36,736 bases of DNA from assembly GCA_025464875.1 (NCBI GenBank), contig JAODMV010000004.1:1-36736 (forward strand), given 5' to 3'. Each line of letters opens with the position of its first letter. Positions within the stretch are counted from its first letter, which is position 1. Under the pieces are notes generated by a model. It had not been told where the DNA came from, did not search any database, and saw only the letters and a program-made list of their open reading frames with translations. A program made the translations under genes and the position numbers. Of this stretch, positions 17,303 to 25,699 are shown piece by piece. The DNA is from Arthrobacter sp. (GTDB lineage: Bacteria > Actinomycetota > Actinomycetes > Actinomycetales > Micrococcaceae).

Positions 17303-17803
17303 GTGAACCCAGCGTCCGCAACACCTGACCCGCTGCCTCCGCTGGGCCTGACCTGGGGCATCAAGCGCAGCTTCATCGACTACATCACGGGGCTTCCGGA
17401 TGGCGCCGTTTCAGCAGCCGACGGCGCCACGGTGGTCGAACCAGGCCGGTTCTGCTTTACCCCCGATGGCTCCGATTACAACGTTGCTCAGGGCGCGGGG
17501 GTGCTGCGCTTCCGGGGCGACGTCCGCCTCGCCGGCCACCACGGAATGATGTTCGTCCGGCTGTTGGATCCCTGGGTCGAGCTCACCGGCGGCCGCGGGA
17601 TCCTGTCCATCAGCACGGGCGGCGGCGGGCAGGAGCGCACGGACGTGGGCACCCTGCGGGCTGCGGCGCCCCGGGAAGTTGACGGGTACCTGGTCTGGGA
17701 ACGCGTCGAGGTGCTGATCTCCCCCGCGGGCTCGGAACTGTTTGACGGCCAGTACGCCGCCGGACAGCAGATGGACCCCCTCGTCATCCGGGTCGCGGCC
17801 TAG
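17303..17803 (+). CDS. HtaA-domain protein, cytoplasmic form (166 aa)
   Basis: The protein is essentially one HtaA domain: LTWGIKRSFIDYITGLPDG, FCFTPDG, GVLRFRGDVRLAGHHGMMFV and LLDPWVELTGGRGILSI. In corynebacteria HtaA domains bind haem at the cell surface and sit in secreted, anchored proteins. This version has no signal peptide, no second copy and no transmembrane anchor, so a surface haem-uptake role is not supported, and no haem transporter genes are adjacent. The GTG start at 17303 has AGGAG seven bases upstream. The GHHGMM segment contains potential haem or metal ligands. Confidence 0.78.
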   Translation: MNPASATPDPLPPLGLTWGIKRSFIDYITGLPDGAVSAADGATVVEPGRFCFTPDGSDYNVAQGAGVLRFRGDVRLAGHHGMMFVRLLDPWVELTGGRGILSISTGGGGQERTDVGTLRAAAPREVDGYLVWERVEVLISPAGSELFDGQYAAGQQMDPLVIRVAA

Positions 17804-17944
17804 GCGCAGACCAGGCCACGGGCCACCCCCGGCCGGAACTTCCACTGCAATTCTTCCGGTGCTCTGGGCAGCCGCCGGCCCATCTGTAAGGATGTGAACT
17901 GACGTGGCGCCGTCGAGGGCCTAAGTTCGTTGAAGGAGACCTGC

Positions 17945-19858
17945 GTGGTTGAATCCACCGTTGTGGACGAGGCATCCCGGCTACATGTGCTCACAGCCTT
18001 GGCAGCGGGCGCGGACATCCTGCCCGAAGATCCGGACGGGGCAGCTTTCCGGCGGCGGTTCGACCTCCATTTCCCCGAACTCTGCCGGCTGTTCCACGAT
18101 CTCTACGGCTCGCGGCCGGACTGGCTGGAACAGCTCACCGCCCTGCTGTTGCAGGCCGCCCGCTCGTGGACGGAAAGGCCGCCCGAGCTGAAAGCCCTCG
18201 ACGCCGAGCGCGAACACAACAGCGGCTGGTTCCAGTCCGAGCGAATGCTCGGCGGCGTCTGCTACGTCGACCGCTACGCGGCGGACCTGGACGGAGTCCG
18301 CGCCCGGCTCCCCTATTTCAAGGAACTCGGCCTGAGCTACCTGCACCTGATGCCGCTGTTCCTGGCTCCCGAACCGCTATCCGACGGCGGGTACGCCGTC
18401 TCAAGCTACCGGAAGGTCAACCCCAAGCTCGGCACCATGGAGCAACTGCGCGCGCTCGCTGCCGAACTGCGGGCCAACGGCATCAGCCTGGTCGTCGACT
18501 TCATCTTCAACCACACCTCCAACGAACACGAGTGGGCCCGGAAGGCCGCTGCGGGCGACGCGGACTACAGCGACTACTACTGGATCTACCCGGACAGGAA
18601 GATGCCGGACGCCTTCGAGGAAGACGTCCGGGAGATCTTCCCGGACGATCATCCCGGCTCGTTCGTCGAGCTCGCCGACGGGCGCTGGGTCTGGGCGACC
18701 TTCCACACTTTTCAGTGGGACCTGAACTACGCCAATCCGGAAGTGTTTCGGGCCATGGCCGGCGAAATGCTCTTCCTGGCCAACCAGGGCGTGGAGATCC
18801 TGCGGATGGACGCCGTCGCCTTCATCTGGAAGCAGCTCGGGACGCCGTGCGAGAATCTGCCGGAGGCCCATACCCTGCTGCAGGCCTTCAACGCCGTCTG
18901 CAGGCTCGCCGCGCCGTCGGTGCTCTTCAAATCCGAGGCGATCGTCCACCCCGACGAGGTCGCCCAATACATCGATCCTGCCGAATGCCAGCTCTCCTAC
19001 AATCCGCTGCAGATGGCGTTGATCTGGGAAGCAATGGCCACCCGGGAGGTTTCGCTTCTGGCCCAGGCCCTCGAACGGCGCCACAACATCCCGGCCGGGA
19101 CCTCGTGGGTGAATTACGTGCGCAGCCATGACGACATCGGCTGGACTTTCGCCGACGAGGACGCCGCTGAGTTGGGCATCAACGGCTACGACCACCGGCG
19201 GTTCCTCAACTCGTTCTACGTCAACCGCTTCCCCGGGAGCTTCGCACGCGGGGTCCCCTTCCAGGACAACCCGCGCACGGGTGATTGCCGGATTTCCGGC
19301 ACGACGGCGTCCCTGTTGGGGCTGGAGGACGGGTCCTCCCAAGCAGTGGCCAGGATTCTGCTGGCACACTCCGTGGCCTTCAGCACGGGCGGGATCCCCC
19401 TGCTCTACCTCGGCGACGAGGTGGGGCAGCTCAATGATTACCAGTACGCCCTCGAAGAGGGCCACGGAGCGGACAGCCGGTGGGTACACCGGCCCCACTT
19501 CCCGGCCGAGCGGTACGCAAGGCGCCATCGCCCGTCGACTCCCGAAGGCGCGGTCTTTGCGGGTTTGCGGAAAATGGTTTCGGTGCGTGCCAGCGCACCG
19601 GAACTGGCCGGAACCCGGCTGGTGGAGTTCAGTACGAATAACGCGGGCGTCCTGGGCTATCAGCGGCCGGGCGCCGGAACGCAGATCCTGGCCCTCGCCA
19701 ACTTCAGCGACGGACCGCAAACGATCTCCGCGGCGACGCTGTCAGGTTTCGCGGCCGACGCCGTCGACCTCTTGGCTGGGTCCAAGGTGCGCCTGGACGA
19801 AGGAATCGTGCTCGGCCCACACGGGTTCGTCTGGCTCCGGGTGCGGGCCGCCCCGTGA
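17945..19858 (+). CDS. Amylosucrase (GH13 subfamily 4)
   Basis: The enzyme transfers glucose from sucrose to a growing alpha-1,4-glucan and releases fructose (EC 2.4.1.4). The whole protein follows the Neisseria polysaccharea enzyme as I recall it, including length (637 versus 636). Shared segments are FNHTSNEHEWA, FQWDLNYANPEVFRAMAGEM, ILRMDAVAFIWKQ with nucleophile Asp289, FKSEAIVHPDE with acid/base Glu331, and WVNYVRSHDDIGWTFADEDA. There is no signal peptide, so it is probably cytoplasmic and acts on imported sucrose. I chose GTG 17945, with AAGGAG upstream; a TTG at 17930 would place the start before that site. A hairpin follows the stop. Characterised amylosucrases exist in Arthrobacter. 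No sucrose transporter is adjacent. Confidence 0.95.
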   Translation: MVESTVVDEASRLHVLTALAAGADILPEDPDGAAFRRRFDLHFPELCRLFHDLYGSRPDWLEQLTALLLQAARSWTERPPELKALDAEREHNSGWFQSERMLGGVCYVDRYAADLDGVRARLPYFKELGLSYLHLMPLFLAPEPLSDGGYAVSSYRKVNPKLGTMEQLRALAAELRANGISLVVDFIFNHTSNEHEWARKAAAGDADYSDYYWIYPDRKMPDAFEEDVREIFPDDHPGSFVELADGRWVWATFHTFQWDLNYANPEVFRAMAGEMLFLANQGVEILRMDAVAFIWKQLGTPCENLPEAHTLLQAFNAVCRLAAPSVLFKSEAIVHPDEVAQYIDPAECQLSYNPLQMALIWEAMATREVSLLAQALERRHNIPAGTSWVNYVRSHDDIGWTFADEDAAELGINGYDHRRFLNSFYVNRFPGSFARGVPFQDNPRTGDCRISGTTASLLGLEDGSSQAVARILLAHSVAFSTGGIPLLYLGDEVGQLNDYQYALEEGHGADSRWVHRPHFPAERYARRHRPSTPEGAVFAGLRKMVSVRASAPELAGTRLVEFSTNNAGVLGYQRPGAGTQILALANFSDGPQTISAATLSGFAADAVDLLAGSKVRLDEGIVLGPHGFVWLRVRAAP

Positions 19859-19907
19859 GGCGAGTCGTGCACCGACGCTTCACCGGCCATCGCCGGGGAG
19901 AAAACGC

Positions 19908-19950
19908 CCGGCCGCCCGCTGGTTGAGGAGAGCGTGCGGCCGGACTCTTT
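19908..19950 (+). terminator. Probable terminator of the amylosucrase gene
   Basis: CCGGCCGC (19908-19915) pairs with GCGGCCGG (19936-19943). After one mismatch CGCT (19917-19920) pairs with AGCG (19931-19934), leaving a 10-base loop. ACTCTTT follows. It begins 50 bases after the stop codon. Confidence 0.5.
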
Positions 19951-20138
19951 GGACACTGGCCGCCGGGCTACACACCGACCGGCACGCCTTGCGGGTCCTC
20001 TAGCAACTGTCCCGCATCCCGCTGAGAGCACGCTGAGAGAGGCCGAACGTGGGAACCGGGCGGGGGCAAACCGGGCTCGTAGGGTGCAGAAGCGGCCTTA
20101 CCGTTGTCCGGGGCGCAGAGTTGCCCCATTCTTGGAGC

Positions 20139-21605
20139 ATGGAAGAGGGCACGTCAGGGGTCCCGCGTTCCCGCAGCAGCGGGTGGGGTGTGCGAAAACG
20201 CTCGACGGCGGTCGCCGTGATCGTCGTGGCAGCGGCACTGTTGCTTGGCGGTGGGATCCTGTTGCTGCTGCTGCACACCTCGCTGACCGCTTCGACCGAG
20301 TCGGCCGCTGAGCAGAAGACCCAGCATGTGGTCGCGGAGCTGGAGGACCTGGACCTTACCGACGCCGGCGACTACATCGTTGCCGGTGCGCTCGCTGGCC
20401 AATTCGTCCAGCTGCTGGCCCCTGCGGGCCATGTCGTGGCCAGTTCTGACCCCAATGTTGCCAACTCCCCGCTGTCCGCACAGCAGCCCGCCCCCGGGCA
20501 GACCCTGACCCGGAATGTTTCCAGTCTGCCGAGCATCGGGAGCAACGATGATTTCTACATTGTCACCACGGGTGTGCGGGTGGGCGAGGATGTCTACAGA
20601 GTGGTCGTCGCCTCAAACGTCCAGGTCCAGACGGACACCCTCTCCACCGTCGCCTGGTTCATGCTCGGGGCAACGCCGTTGCTCCTGGTCGTGGTCGCGG
20701 CATCCGTGTGGCTGCTGGTCGGGCGCTCCCTGCGCCAGGTTGAACGGATCCGGGGCCAGGTCGCGCGAATCAACGCCGAACGCCTCGACGGACGCGTCGA
20801 TGTCCCGCCCACCAACGACGAAATCCATGCCCTTGCACTGACCATGAACATGATGCTGGACCGACTTCAGGCCTCGGACCGTGAACAACGCCGCTTCGTC
20901 TCGGACGCGAGCCACGAATTGCGCAGCCCCCTGGCAACCCTGAGTGCCGGAGTGGAGATCGCCACGGCAGACCCTTCCGGGGCGATGTGGCATCAGATGA
21001 AGGATGTCCTGTCGGAGGAAACGGCCCGCATGAGCTACCTGGTGGAGGATCTGCTGACCCTGGCCAAGACGAACGACGGCGGCCACAAGCTCGAGCAGTC
21101 GGACGTGGACCTGGATGACGTGGTGGACCAGGAGATCCGGCGGCTGCGCTCCACCAGCCGGAGGCAGATCACGGCCGAGCTCAGCCCGGCCCGGATCACA
21201 GGCGATGCCCGCCGGCTCGCGCAGGTGCTGCGGAACGTCCTGGACAACGCCGAGCGCCACGCCCTGTCCCGGATCACCGTCCGCCTGAGCATCTCCGCCG
21301 ACGCAGCCGTGGTCACGGTCGACAACGACGGCGATCCGGTACCCGAAGCAGATCGGGACCGAATCTTTGAACGGTTCGTCCGCCTCGATGAGAACCGCTC
21401 CCGTGAAGGCGGCGGCAGCGGACTCGGGCTATCCATTGCGGCCGGAATCATGGCCGCCCATCACGGTTCCATCCGGGCAACCGACGGCCCGGCGGGCGAG
21501 TGCCGCTTCGAGCTGACCTTCCCAGCCCTCGATGCGGACAACGCCACCTCGTTCACGTCTGCGGAGGGGCGCCGGCCGCGGCCGCAGGGGTCGGGTCGGC
21601 GCTGA
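20139..21605 (+). CDS. Sensor histidine kinase, HAMP-containing
   Basis: Domain order: TM1 about 21-46, an extracytoplasmic domain of about 125 residues, TM2 about 172-195, a HAMP linker (RSLRQVERIRGQVARIN), a HisKA domain with SDASHELRSPLATL and phospho-acceptor His259, and a HATPase domain with NVLDNAERHA (N box), VDNDGDPVP (G1) and GGGSGLGLSIA (G2). The ligand of the outer domain is unknown. ATG 20139 has GGAG close by; the frame extends 30 codons upstream without a better site. Its presumed response regulator gene runs in the opposite direction and the two genes overlap by 53 bases at their 3' ends, so the last 17 codons of the kinase are antisense to the regulator. Confidence 0.93.
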   Translation: MEEGTSGVPRSRSSGWGVRKRSTAVAVIVVAAALLLGGGILLLLLHTSLTASTESAAEQKTQHVVAELEDLDLTDAGDYIVAGALAGQFVQLLAPAGHVVASSDPNVANSPLSAQQPAPGQTLTRNVSSLPSIGSNDDFYIVTTGVRVGEDVYRVVVASNVQVQTDTLSTVAWFMLGATPLLLVVVAASVWLLVGRSLRQVERIRGQVARINAERLDGRVDVPPTNDEIHALALTMNMMLDRLQASDREQRRFVSDASHELRSPLATLSAGVEIATADPSGAMWHQMKDVLSEETARMSYLVEDLLTLAKTNDGGHKLEQSDVDLDDVVDQEIRRLRSTSRRQITAELSPARITGDARRLAQVLRNVLDNAERHALSRITVRLSISADAAVVTVDNDGDPVPEADRDRIFERFVRLDENRSREGGGSGLGLSIAAGIMAAHHGSIRATDGPAGECRFELTFPALDADNATSFTSAEGRRPRPQGSGRR

Positions 21606-22263
21606 GCAGGTATCCCATGCCGCGCACGGTCCTCAGGCTCTGCAGGCCAAACGGGGCATCGATTTTGCGCCGGAGATAGCCGACATAGACCTCCACCACG
21701 TTGTCCGCGCCCTCGAAGGCCGGATCCCACACGTGGTCCAGAATCTCAGCTTTCGACACTATCTGGTCATGCCGGCGCATCAGGTACTCCAGGAGCCCGT
21801 ATTCCCGCGCCGTGAGGCTGATGACTGAATCGCCGCGGCGGACCCTGCGGTTCACCGGATCCATTGTCAGGGTTCCCAGGGTCAGCACGACGGGCCGCTC
21901 CGGTGCTCCCCTTCGGATCAGTGCCCTGATCCTCGCCACCAGGACCCGGAAGCTGAATGGCTTGGTCAGGTAGTCATCGGCGCCCAGGTCGAAGGCGTCG
22001 GTCTGGTCGTATTCGCCGTCCTTGGCCGTGAGCATCAGCACCGGGGTCCAGATCTTGCGTTGCCGCAACTCCTTCAGGACGTCGTAGCCGTTCTTAAGCG
22101 GCAGCATCAGGTCGAGCAGGACCACGTCGTAGGCGTTGTCCGTCGCGGCCGTCAGGCCACTGACGCCGTCGTGGGCGATATCGACGATGAAGCCTTCGAT
22201 CCTCAGCCCGCGACGGACCGTCTCGGCCAGGGCTCGTTCATCCTCCACCATCAGAATCCTCAT
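21553..22263 (-). CDS. OmpR/PhoB-type response regulator, convergent with the kinase gene
   Basis: The receiver domain has the acidic pocket (Glu7, Asp8), phospho-acceptor Asp51 in VVLLDLMLP, the switch Thr79 and Lys101 in LTKPFS. The C-terminal winged helix covers about 130-225 (LTAREYGLLEYLMRRHDQIVSKAEIL, ADNVVEVYVGYLRRKI, RTVRGMGYLL). The ATG at 22263 follows GAGGGGAG. The C-terminal tail PTPAAAAGAPPQT is encoded in the overlap with the kinase gene and is low complexity. The pairing with the kinase is inferred from adjacency, since a shared operon is excluded by the orientation. Confidence 0.93.
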   Translation of the reverse strand: MRILMVEDERALAETVRRGLRIEGFIVDIAHDGVSGLTAATDNAYDVVLLDLMLPLKNGYDVLKELRQRKIWTPVLMLTAKDGEYDQTDAFDLGADDYLTKPFSFRVLVARIRALIRRGAPERPVVLTLGTLTMDPVNRRVRRGDSVISLTAREYGLLEYLMRRHDQIVSKAEILDHVWDPAFEGADNVVEVYVGYLRRKIDAPFGLQSLRTVRGMGYLLSADPTPAAAAGAPPQT

Positions 22264-22444
22264 CGCGGGACTCCCCTCTGAGACAGTAGGGCGCTTCGTT
22301 CAACAGCTTAGGCCTGTCGGCGGCGCGACGTCGCTTGTCGTGAGGGTCACTGCGCCATTGGCCCCCGTTCCCGGCAAATTCCCGGTTCGATACTGTACCG
22401 TTCAATCCCGGAAAGCCAGAACAACGGAAAAGAGAACCAACCAG

Positions 22445-22747
22445 GTGGCAACCGATTATGACGAAGTCCGATCCGACGTCGCGGAATCACGCAACGCTTC
22501 CTTGGCGGCCCTCCGCTCCGCAAACGCGCCGGACGCCCGGAGCGTAGCGCGCGAGCTCGACGAAGCCGACACATCCGAGGGCGTGGAGCTGCCCGGCGCC
22601 GACCTCTCAGGCGAGGAACTGACCGTCACGGTCATCCCGCAAAAGGAAGACGAGTTCACCTGCTACTCCTGCTTCCTGGTCCGACACCGCTCCCAGCTCG
22701 CCCGCGAAAAGGCCGGCCACGCGTATTGCGCTGACTGCCTGAGCTAA
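22445..22747 (+). CDS. DUF4193 zinc-ribbon-like protein (100 aa)
   Basis: This is a small acidic protein starting (GTG) VATDYDEVRSDVAESR. It carries a central acidic stretch and ends with FTCYSCFLVRHRSQLA...YCADCLS, a Cys-X2-Cys pair repeated once that should bind zinc. That is the DUF4193 pattern, found throughout actinobacteria. Function is unknown; resemblance to RNA-polymerase or ribosome accessory proteins is only suggestive. A -10-like TACTGT lies at 22391-22396, giving a short leader. The gene converges with the LLM oxidoreductase gene. Confidence 0.88.
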   Translation: MATDYDEVRSDVAESRNASLAALRSANAPDARSVARELDEADTSEGVELPGADLSGEELTVTVIPQKEDEFTCYSCFLVRHRSQLAREKAGHAYCADCLS

Positions 22748-22785
22748 GACCCGCCGTCCGGCCCGGCCGGGCACCCCCGCCGCGG

Positions 22786-23826
22786 CTATTGCTTCGCCAG
22801 GAGCCGTTGGACACGCGGTTTGACCTCGCTTGCCAGCAGGGTGAGGGATTCCAGGAGGTGTTCCTGGGGCAGGCCGCCGATGTCCATCTGCAGGAAGTGC
22901 CGCATGTGTCCCATGTGGCCGTGCAGGTCCACAATGCGTTCAGCGACCTCGTCGGGGTCGCCGACGTAGTACGCGCCCGGGGCGTCGGCCTGCGCCAGGA
23001 ACTGACGCCTGTCCGGCGCGGGCCAGCCGCGGAGTTTGCCCATCTCGACGTTTAGCCTGTACCAGCCGGGATAAAACCGCTCCAGGGCTTCCTTCTTCGT
23101 GGGAGCGATCAGGCCCAGGGCCGCGACGGAGACCTTGATGTTCTCCCCGGCGTGTCCGGCCTGTGCGGCCGAGCGACGGTAGAGGTCCGCCAGCGGCGCG
23201 AACCGTGCCGGAGCGCCGCCGATAATGCCGTAGGACACCGGCAGGCCGAGCTGTCCGGCCCGCACGGAGGACGGGGCGCTCCCGCCTGTTGCCAGCCAGA
23301 TGGGAAGCGCATTGACCGGACGGGGAACGACGGCCAGGCTGTTGAGCTCGGGCCGGACCGTACCGGACCACGTGATGTTTCCGGTGCCGCTGTTGTTGAG
23401 GGCCAACAGCAGATCCAGCTTCTCGGCATAGAGGACGTCGTAGTCCTTCAGGTCATAGCCGAAGAGCGGAAACGTCTCCACGGAGGATCCGCGACCGGCG
23501 GTGATCTCTACCCGGCCGCCTCCGGAGATCGCATCGGCGGTGGCGAACTGCTGGAAGACCCGCACCGGGTCATCGGTGCTGATGATGCTCGCGCCGCTGC
23601 CGAGCTTGATCTGTTTCGTTGCCGCCGCCGCCGCGGCGATCACCGTCCCCGGGGAGGACGCAGGCATCTCCAAAGTGTGGTGTTCGCCGACGCCGAAGTA
23701 ATCCAGTCCGGCCCGGTCGGCCAGCACGATCGCCTCGAAGAGGTTGCTGATGGCCTCGGCCGTGGACCGCAGGCTTCCATCGGCGTTGCGTTGCGTGTCG
23801 CCGAAGCTGTATGCGCCCAGTTCCAT
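22786..23826 (-). CDS. LLM-class flavin-dependent oxidoreductase
   Basis: This is a luciferase-like monooxygenase TIM barrel: LGAYSFGDT at the N-terminus, LDYFGVGEHHTLEMPASSPG, KLGSGASIISTDDPVRVFQQF and GGGRVEITAGRGSSVETF. The closing segment is LPIWLATGGSAPSSVRAG. It belongs to the FMN-dependent rather than the clearly F420-dependent branch as far as I can tell; the substrate is unknown. ATG 23826 follows AGGAG. It lies 58 bases downstream of an NAD(P)/F420-type reductase gene and probably shares its MarR-controlled promoter. Confidence 0.9.
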   Translation of the reverse strand: MELGAYSFGDTQRNADGSLRSTAEAISNLFEAIVLADRAGLDYFGVGEHHTLEMPASSPGTVIAAAAAATKQIKLGSGASIISTDDPVRVFQQFATADAISGGGRVEITAGRGSSVETFPLFGYDLKDYDVLYAEKLDLLLALNNSGTGNITWSGTVRPELNSLAVVPRPVNALPIWLATGGSAPSSVRAGQLGLPVSYGIIGGAPARFAPLADLYRRSAAQAGHAGENIKVSVAALGLIAPTKKEALERFYPGWYRLNVEMGKLRGWPAPDRRQFLAQADAPGAYYVGDPDEVAERIVDLHGHMGHMRHFLQMDIGGLPQEHLLESLTLLASEVKPRVQRLLAKQ

Positions 23827-23884
23827 GGTTTTCTCCTATGTGCGGTGCTTTGAGGATGTCGTATGGGCCGGTGAGGGCCGGTGG

Positions 23885-24559
23885 TCAGCTCCGGGCGGGT
23901 TCGCGGTCTGCTGCCAGGATGGTTTGCAGCCGTTCCGCCGAGTGGCTGGCGTTGAAGATCTCGGTGCCGGGCTGGAAGGCGCGTCCGGCCGCGAGCGGCC
24001 CCGCGTCGACGGCGTCGTAGCCTAGGCGGTCGAGGAAACCGGCCACGAGGGCCTTGGCGTCGTCGTCGGCGCCGGCGAGGGCCAGGGCCCGCCGGGTGTC
24101 GGCGCCGCGGTCCCGGCCGTCCTCTTCGATTGCGCGGTAACCGATGTGATTCAGCGTCTTCACGACGTCCGAGCCGGACAGGTGCGCCTGGATGATCTCA
24201 CTGCTCGTCCTACCGGCGGCCTCGAAGACCTCAAGCTCGCCGTCCGTCGGCGCCCAGTAGTTCATCGCGTCGATGACCGTCCTGCCGGCCAGCAGCGCCG
24301 GCTGGAGTGCGAGGTACTTATGCAGCGGCACGGCCAGGACGACGATGTCCGAGCCGGAGGCCTCGGCCGCCGTGGCCGCCGCCGCTCCCGGAGCCATGAT
24401 CTCCACCAGGAGGGCGATCTCCTCCGCCGGCTGCGAGGTGGCGATCCTGACCTCATACCCGGCCTTGAGCGCCTGCCGGGCGACGGCCGTCCCGACCCGC
24501 CCGGCGCCGAGGATGCCAATCGTCCGGGCCCCTGCGGGTGGGGTCTGCGGAGCGCTCAT
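23885..24559 (-). CDS. NADPH:F420-reductase-like NAD(P)-binding protein
   Basis: The N-terminus has a Rossmann nucleotide-binding motif GILGAGRVG (15-23) followed by KAGYEVRIATSQPAE. IVVLAVPLHKY and VIDAMNYWAPTDG resemble the NADP oxidoreductase / F420 reductase family, in which the enzyme exchanges hydride between NADPH and a deazaflavin. F420 use is not proven, and some family members only bind NADP. I chose ATG 24559 because GGAAGG is nine bases upstream; an ATG at 24568 would have no spacing to it. The gene is divergent from marR and precedes the LLM oxidoreductase, so the pair may act together on the same redox chemistry. Confidence 0.82.
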   Translation of the reverse strand: MSAPQTPPAGARTIGILGAGRVGTAVARQALKAGYEVRIATSQPAEEIALLVEIMAPGAAAATAAEASGSDIVVLAVPLHKYLALQPALLAGRTVIDAMNYWAPTDGELEVFEAAGRTSSEIIQAHLSGSDVVKTLNHIGYRAIEEDGRDRGADTRRALALAGADDDAKALVAGFLDRLGYDAVDAGPLAAGRAFQPGTEIFNASHSAERLQTILAADREPARS

Positions 24560-24578
24560 GCTGCCCATCCTTCCGTGC

Positions 24579-24605
24579 AAATATGTTGTTGAACAGACCA
24601 TATTT
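24579..24605. promoter_or_regulatory. Candidate MarR operator (7-bp perfect inverted repeat)
   Basis: AAATATG (24579-24585) and CATATTT (24599-24605) are perfect inverted repeats around 13 bases, in the 93-base gap between divergent genes. The right arm overlaps the -10 box of the reductase gene. A second, smaller palindrome ACAGA-ACA-TCTGT lies at 24609-24621. Both fit MarR-type control; which is bound cannot be read. Confidence 0.55.
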
Positions 24606-24625
24606 CAGACAGAACATCTGTGCAA
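24597..24625 (-). promoter_or_regulatory. Candidate promoter of the reductase/LLM operon
   Basis: On the minus strand TTGCAC (24625-24620) and TATGGT (24602-24597) are separated by 17 bases. The -10 box overlaps the right arm of the 24579-24605 palindrome and the spacer contains the second palindrome. A weaker plus-strand pair, TTGAAC at 24589 and GAACAT at 24612, could drive marR. Confidence 0.5.
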
Positions 24626-24652
24626 CTTCAGACGTGCCGGTATCATGGGTGT

Positions 24653-25156
24653 ATGACCGAGCACACGCAAGCCCTTTCCCCGGGGACGACGGCTGCTGTC
24701 CCCGGCGATCTGGGGTGGCATCTGGGCATGGTCCTGCGCGGCTACCAGACCCGCTTCGAGGCAGCGGTTGCCCAGATGCCGGCCGGCATCCGCGGTTTCC
24801 AGGTGCTGTCCGCCGTCGTTCACAAGGATCCGCCGAACCAGCAGGCTCTCGGGGCCCACTTGGCTATCGACCGGACCGTGCTCACCTACTTGCTCGACAC
24901 ACTCGTGGACGCCGGCGTGGTGGAGCGCATTCCCGATCCGGCGGACCGCAGGGCACGCAAAATCATCGCCACCCCAGCCGGGCGGCAAATGCTCGCCGCC
25001 TTTGAGTCACGCGTCGCGGCTGCCGAGGCCGATCTCCTCGAGGGGATGGAAGAAGACGAGGCCCGGACCCTCGCTGCGCTGATCAGCCGTCTGGCCAAAA
25101 ATGTCCACCGCACCCACCCCGGGACCAACCCCTGCGAAGCCATGGACAAGCTCTAG
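24653..25156 (+). CDS. MarR-family transcriptional regulator
   Basis: The 167-residue protein has a winged helix-turn-helix: GFQVLSAVVHKDPPNQQALGA, LAIDRTVLTYLLDTLVDAGVV and the beta-wing ERIPDPADRRARKIIATPAG. Long helices at both ends would form the dimer interface, as in MarR. I chose ATG 24653; an upstream frame extension has no ribosome-binding site. It is divergent from the NADP/F420 reductase-like gene, with a palindrome in between, so it most likely represses that operon and itself in response to a small molecule. Confidence 0.9.
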   Translation: MTEHTQALSPGTTAAVPGDLGWHLGMVLRGYQTRFEAAVAQMPAGIRGFQVLSAVVHKDPPNQQALGAHLAIDRTVLTYLLDTLVDAGVVERIPDPADRRARKIIATPAGRQMLAAFESRVAAAEADLLEGMEEDEARTLAALISRLAKNVHRTHPGTNPCEAMDKL

Positions 25157-25288
25157 CGTCCCCTCCGGCAGCAAGCACCGGGCGTTGCGCAGCAGGAACG
25201 GCCGGTGCTATTTCGCCGCGGTGGGCGGAGAATGGAGGGTAGGAACTTTTCTTCCAACGCTCCTTCCCAGCGTCGAGGACGGTACGCC

Positions 25289-25672
25289 ATGAAAACTGGC
25301 AAGGTACGGGGATCGCTCCTATTGGTCACGGTCTTACTCGGCACGGGCGCTTGCGCCGGCGGTGATGGATCCCCTACCAAGCCAGAAGGAACGGTAAGCC
25401 CCCCGGCCGTAACCACCCCCGCGCCCAACAGCATGGCTATCAAGGACTTCGACTATGGGGCACCGGTCACGGTGTCCCCGGGTGCCGTGGTCACGGTGAC
25501 CAATCTGGATTCCGCAAGGCATACCGTGACGGCCGACGACGGCGGAACATTTGCCGTGGACGTCGCGGGCAATGGCGGGACGGCCACCTTCACGGCTCCG
25601 GCAACGCCCGGCAACTACCCCTTCCACTGCACCTATCACCCGAGAATGAAAGGGTCGCTCACAGTCAAGTGA
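25289..25672 (+). CDS. Cupredoxin-domain lipoprotein (plastocyanin-like)
   Basis: The N-terminus MKTGKVRGSLLLVTVLLGTG followed by Ala-Cys22 looks like a lipoprotein signal with a slightly irregular lipobox. A Pro/Thr-rich linker (about 28-47) leads to a small beta-barrel with the type 1 copper ligands His78 (SARHTV), Cys114, His117 and Met120 (FHCTYHPRM). It should be an electron carrier on the outer face of the membrane. ATG 25289 has GAGGA ten bases upstream. It is monocistronic and convergent with the methyltransferase gene. It is 12 kb away from the cox operon, so no link to the copper needed there is implied. Confidence 0.88.
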   Translation: MKTGKVRGSLLLVTVLLGTGACAGGDGSPTKPEGTVSPPAVTTPAPNSMAIKDFDYGAPVTVSPGAVVTVTNLDSARHTVTADDGGTFAVDVAGNGGTATFTAPATPGNYPFHCTYHPRMKGSLTVK

Positions 25673-25699
25673 GCGCGCGGAACTGCGCGACCACCGGCG

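Noticed and set aside
22758-22772. GC palindrome GCCCGGCCGGGC between convergent DUF4193 and LLM genes
   Set aside because: It has no room for a loop and no T-tract, so it is not a convincing terminator.
25289-25672. Cupredoxin lipoprotein as the copper donor for CO dehydrogenase
   Set aside because: It is 12 kb away with its own start and is convergent with an unrelated gene. It would also act outside the membrane, whereas the enzyme is assembled in the cytoplasm.
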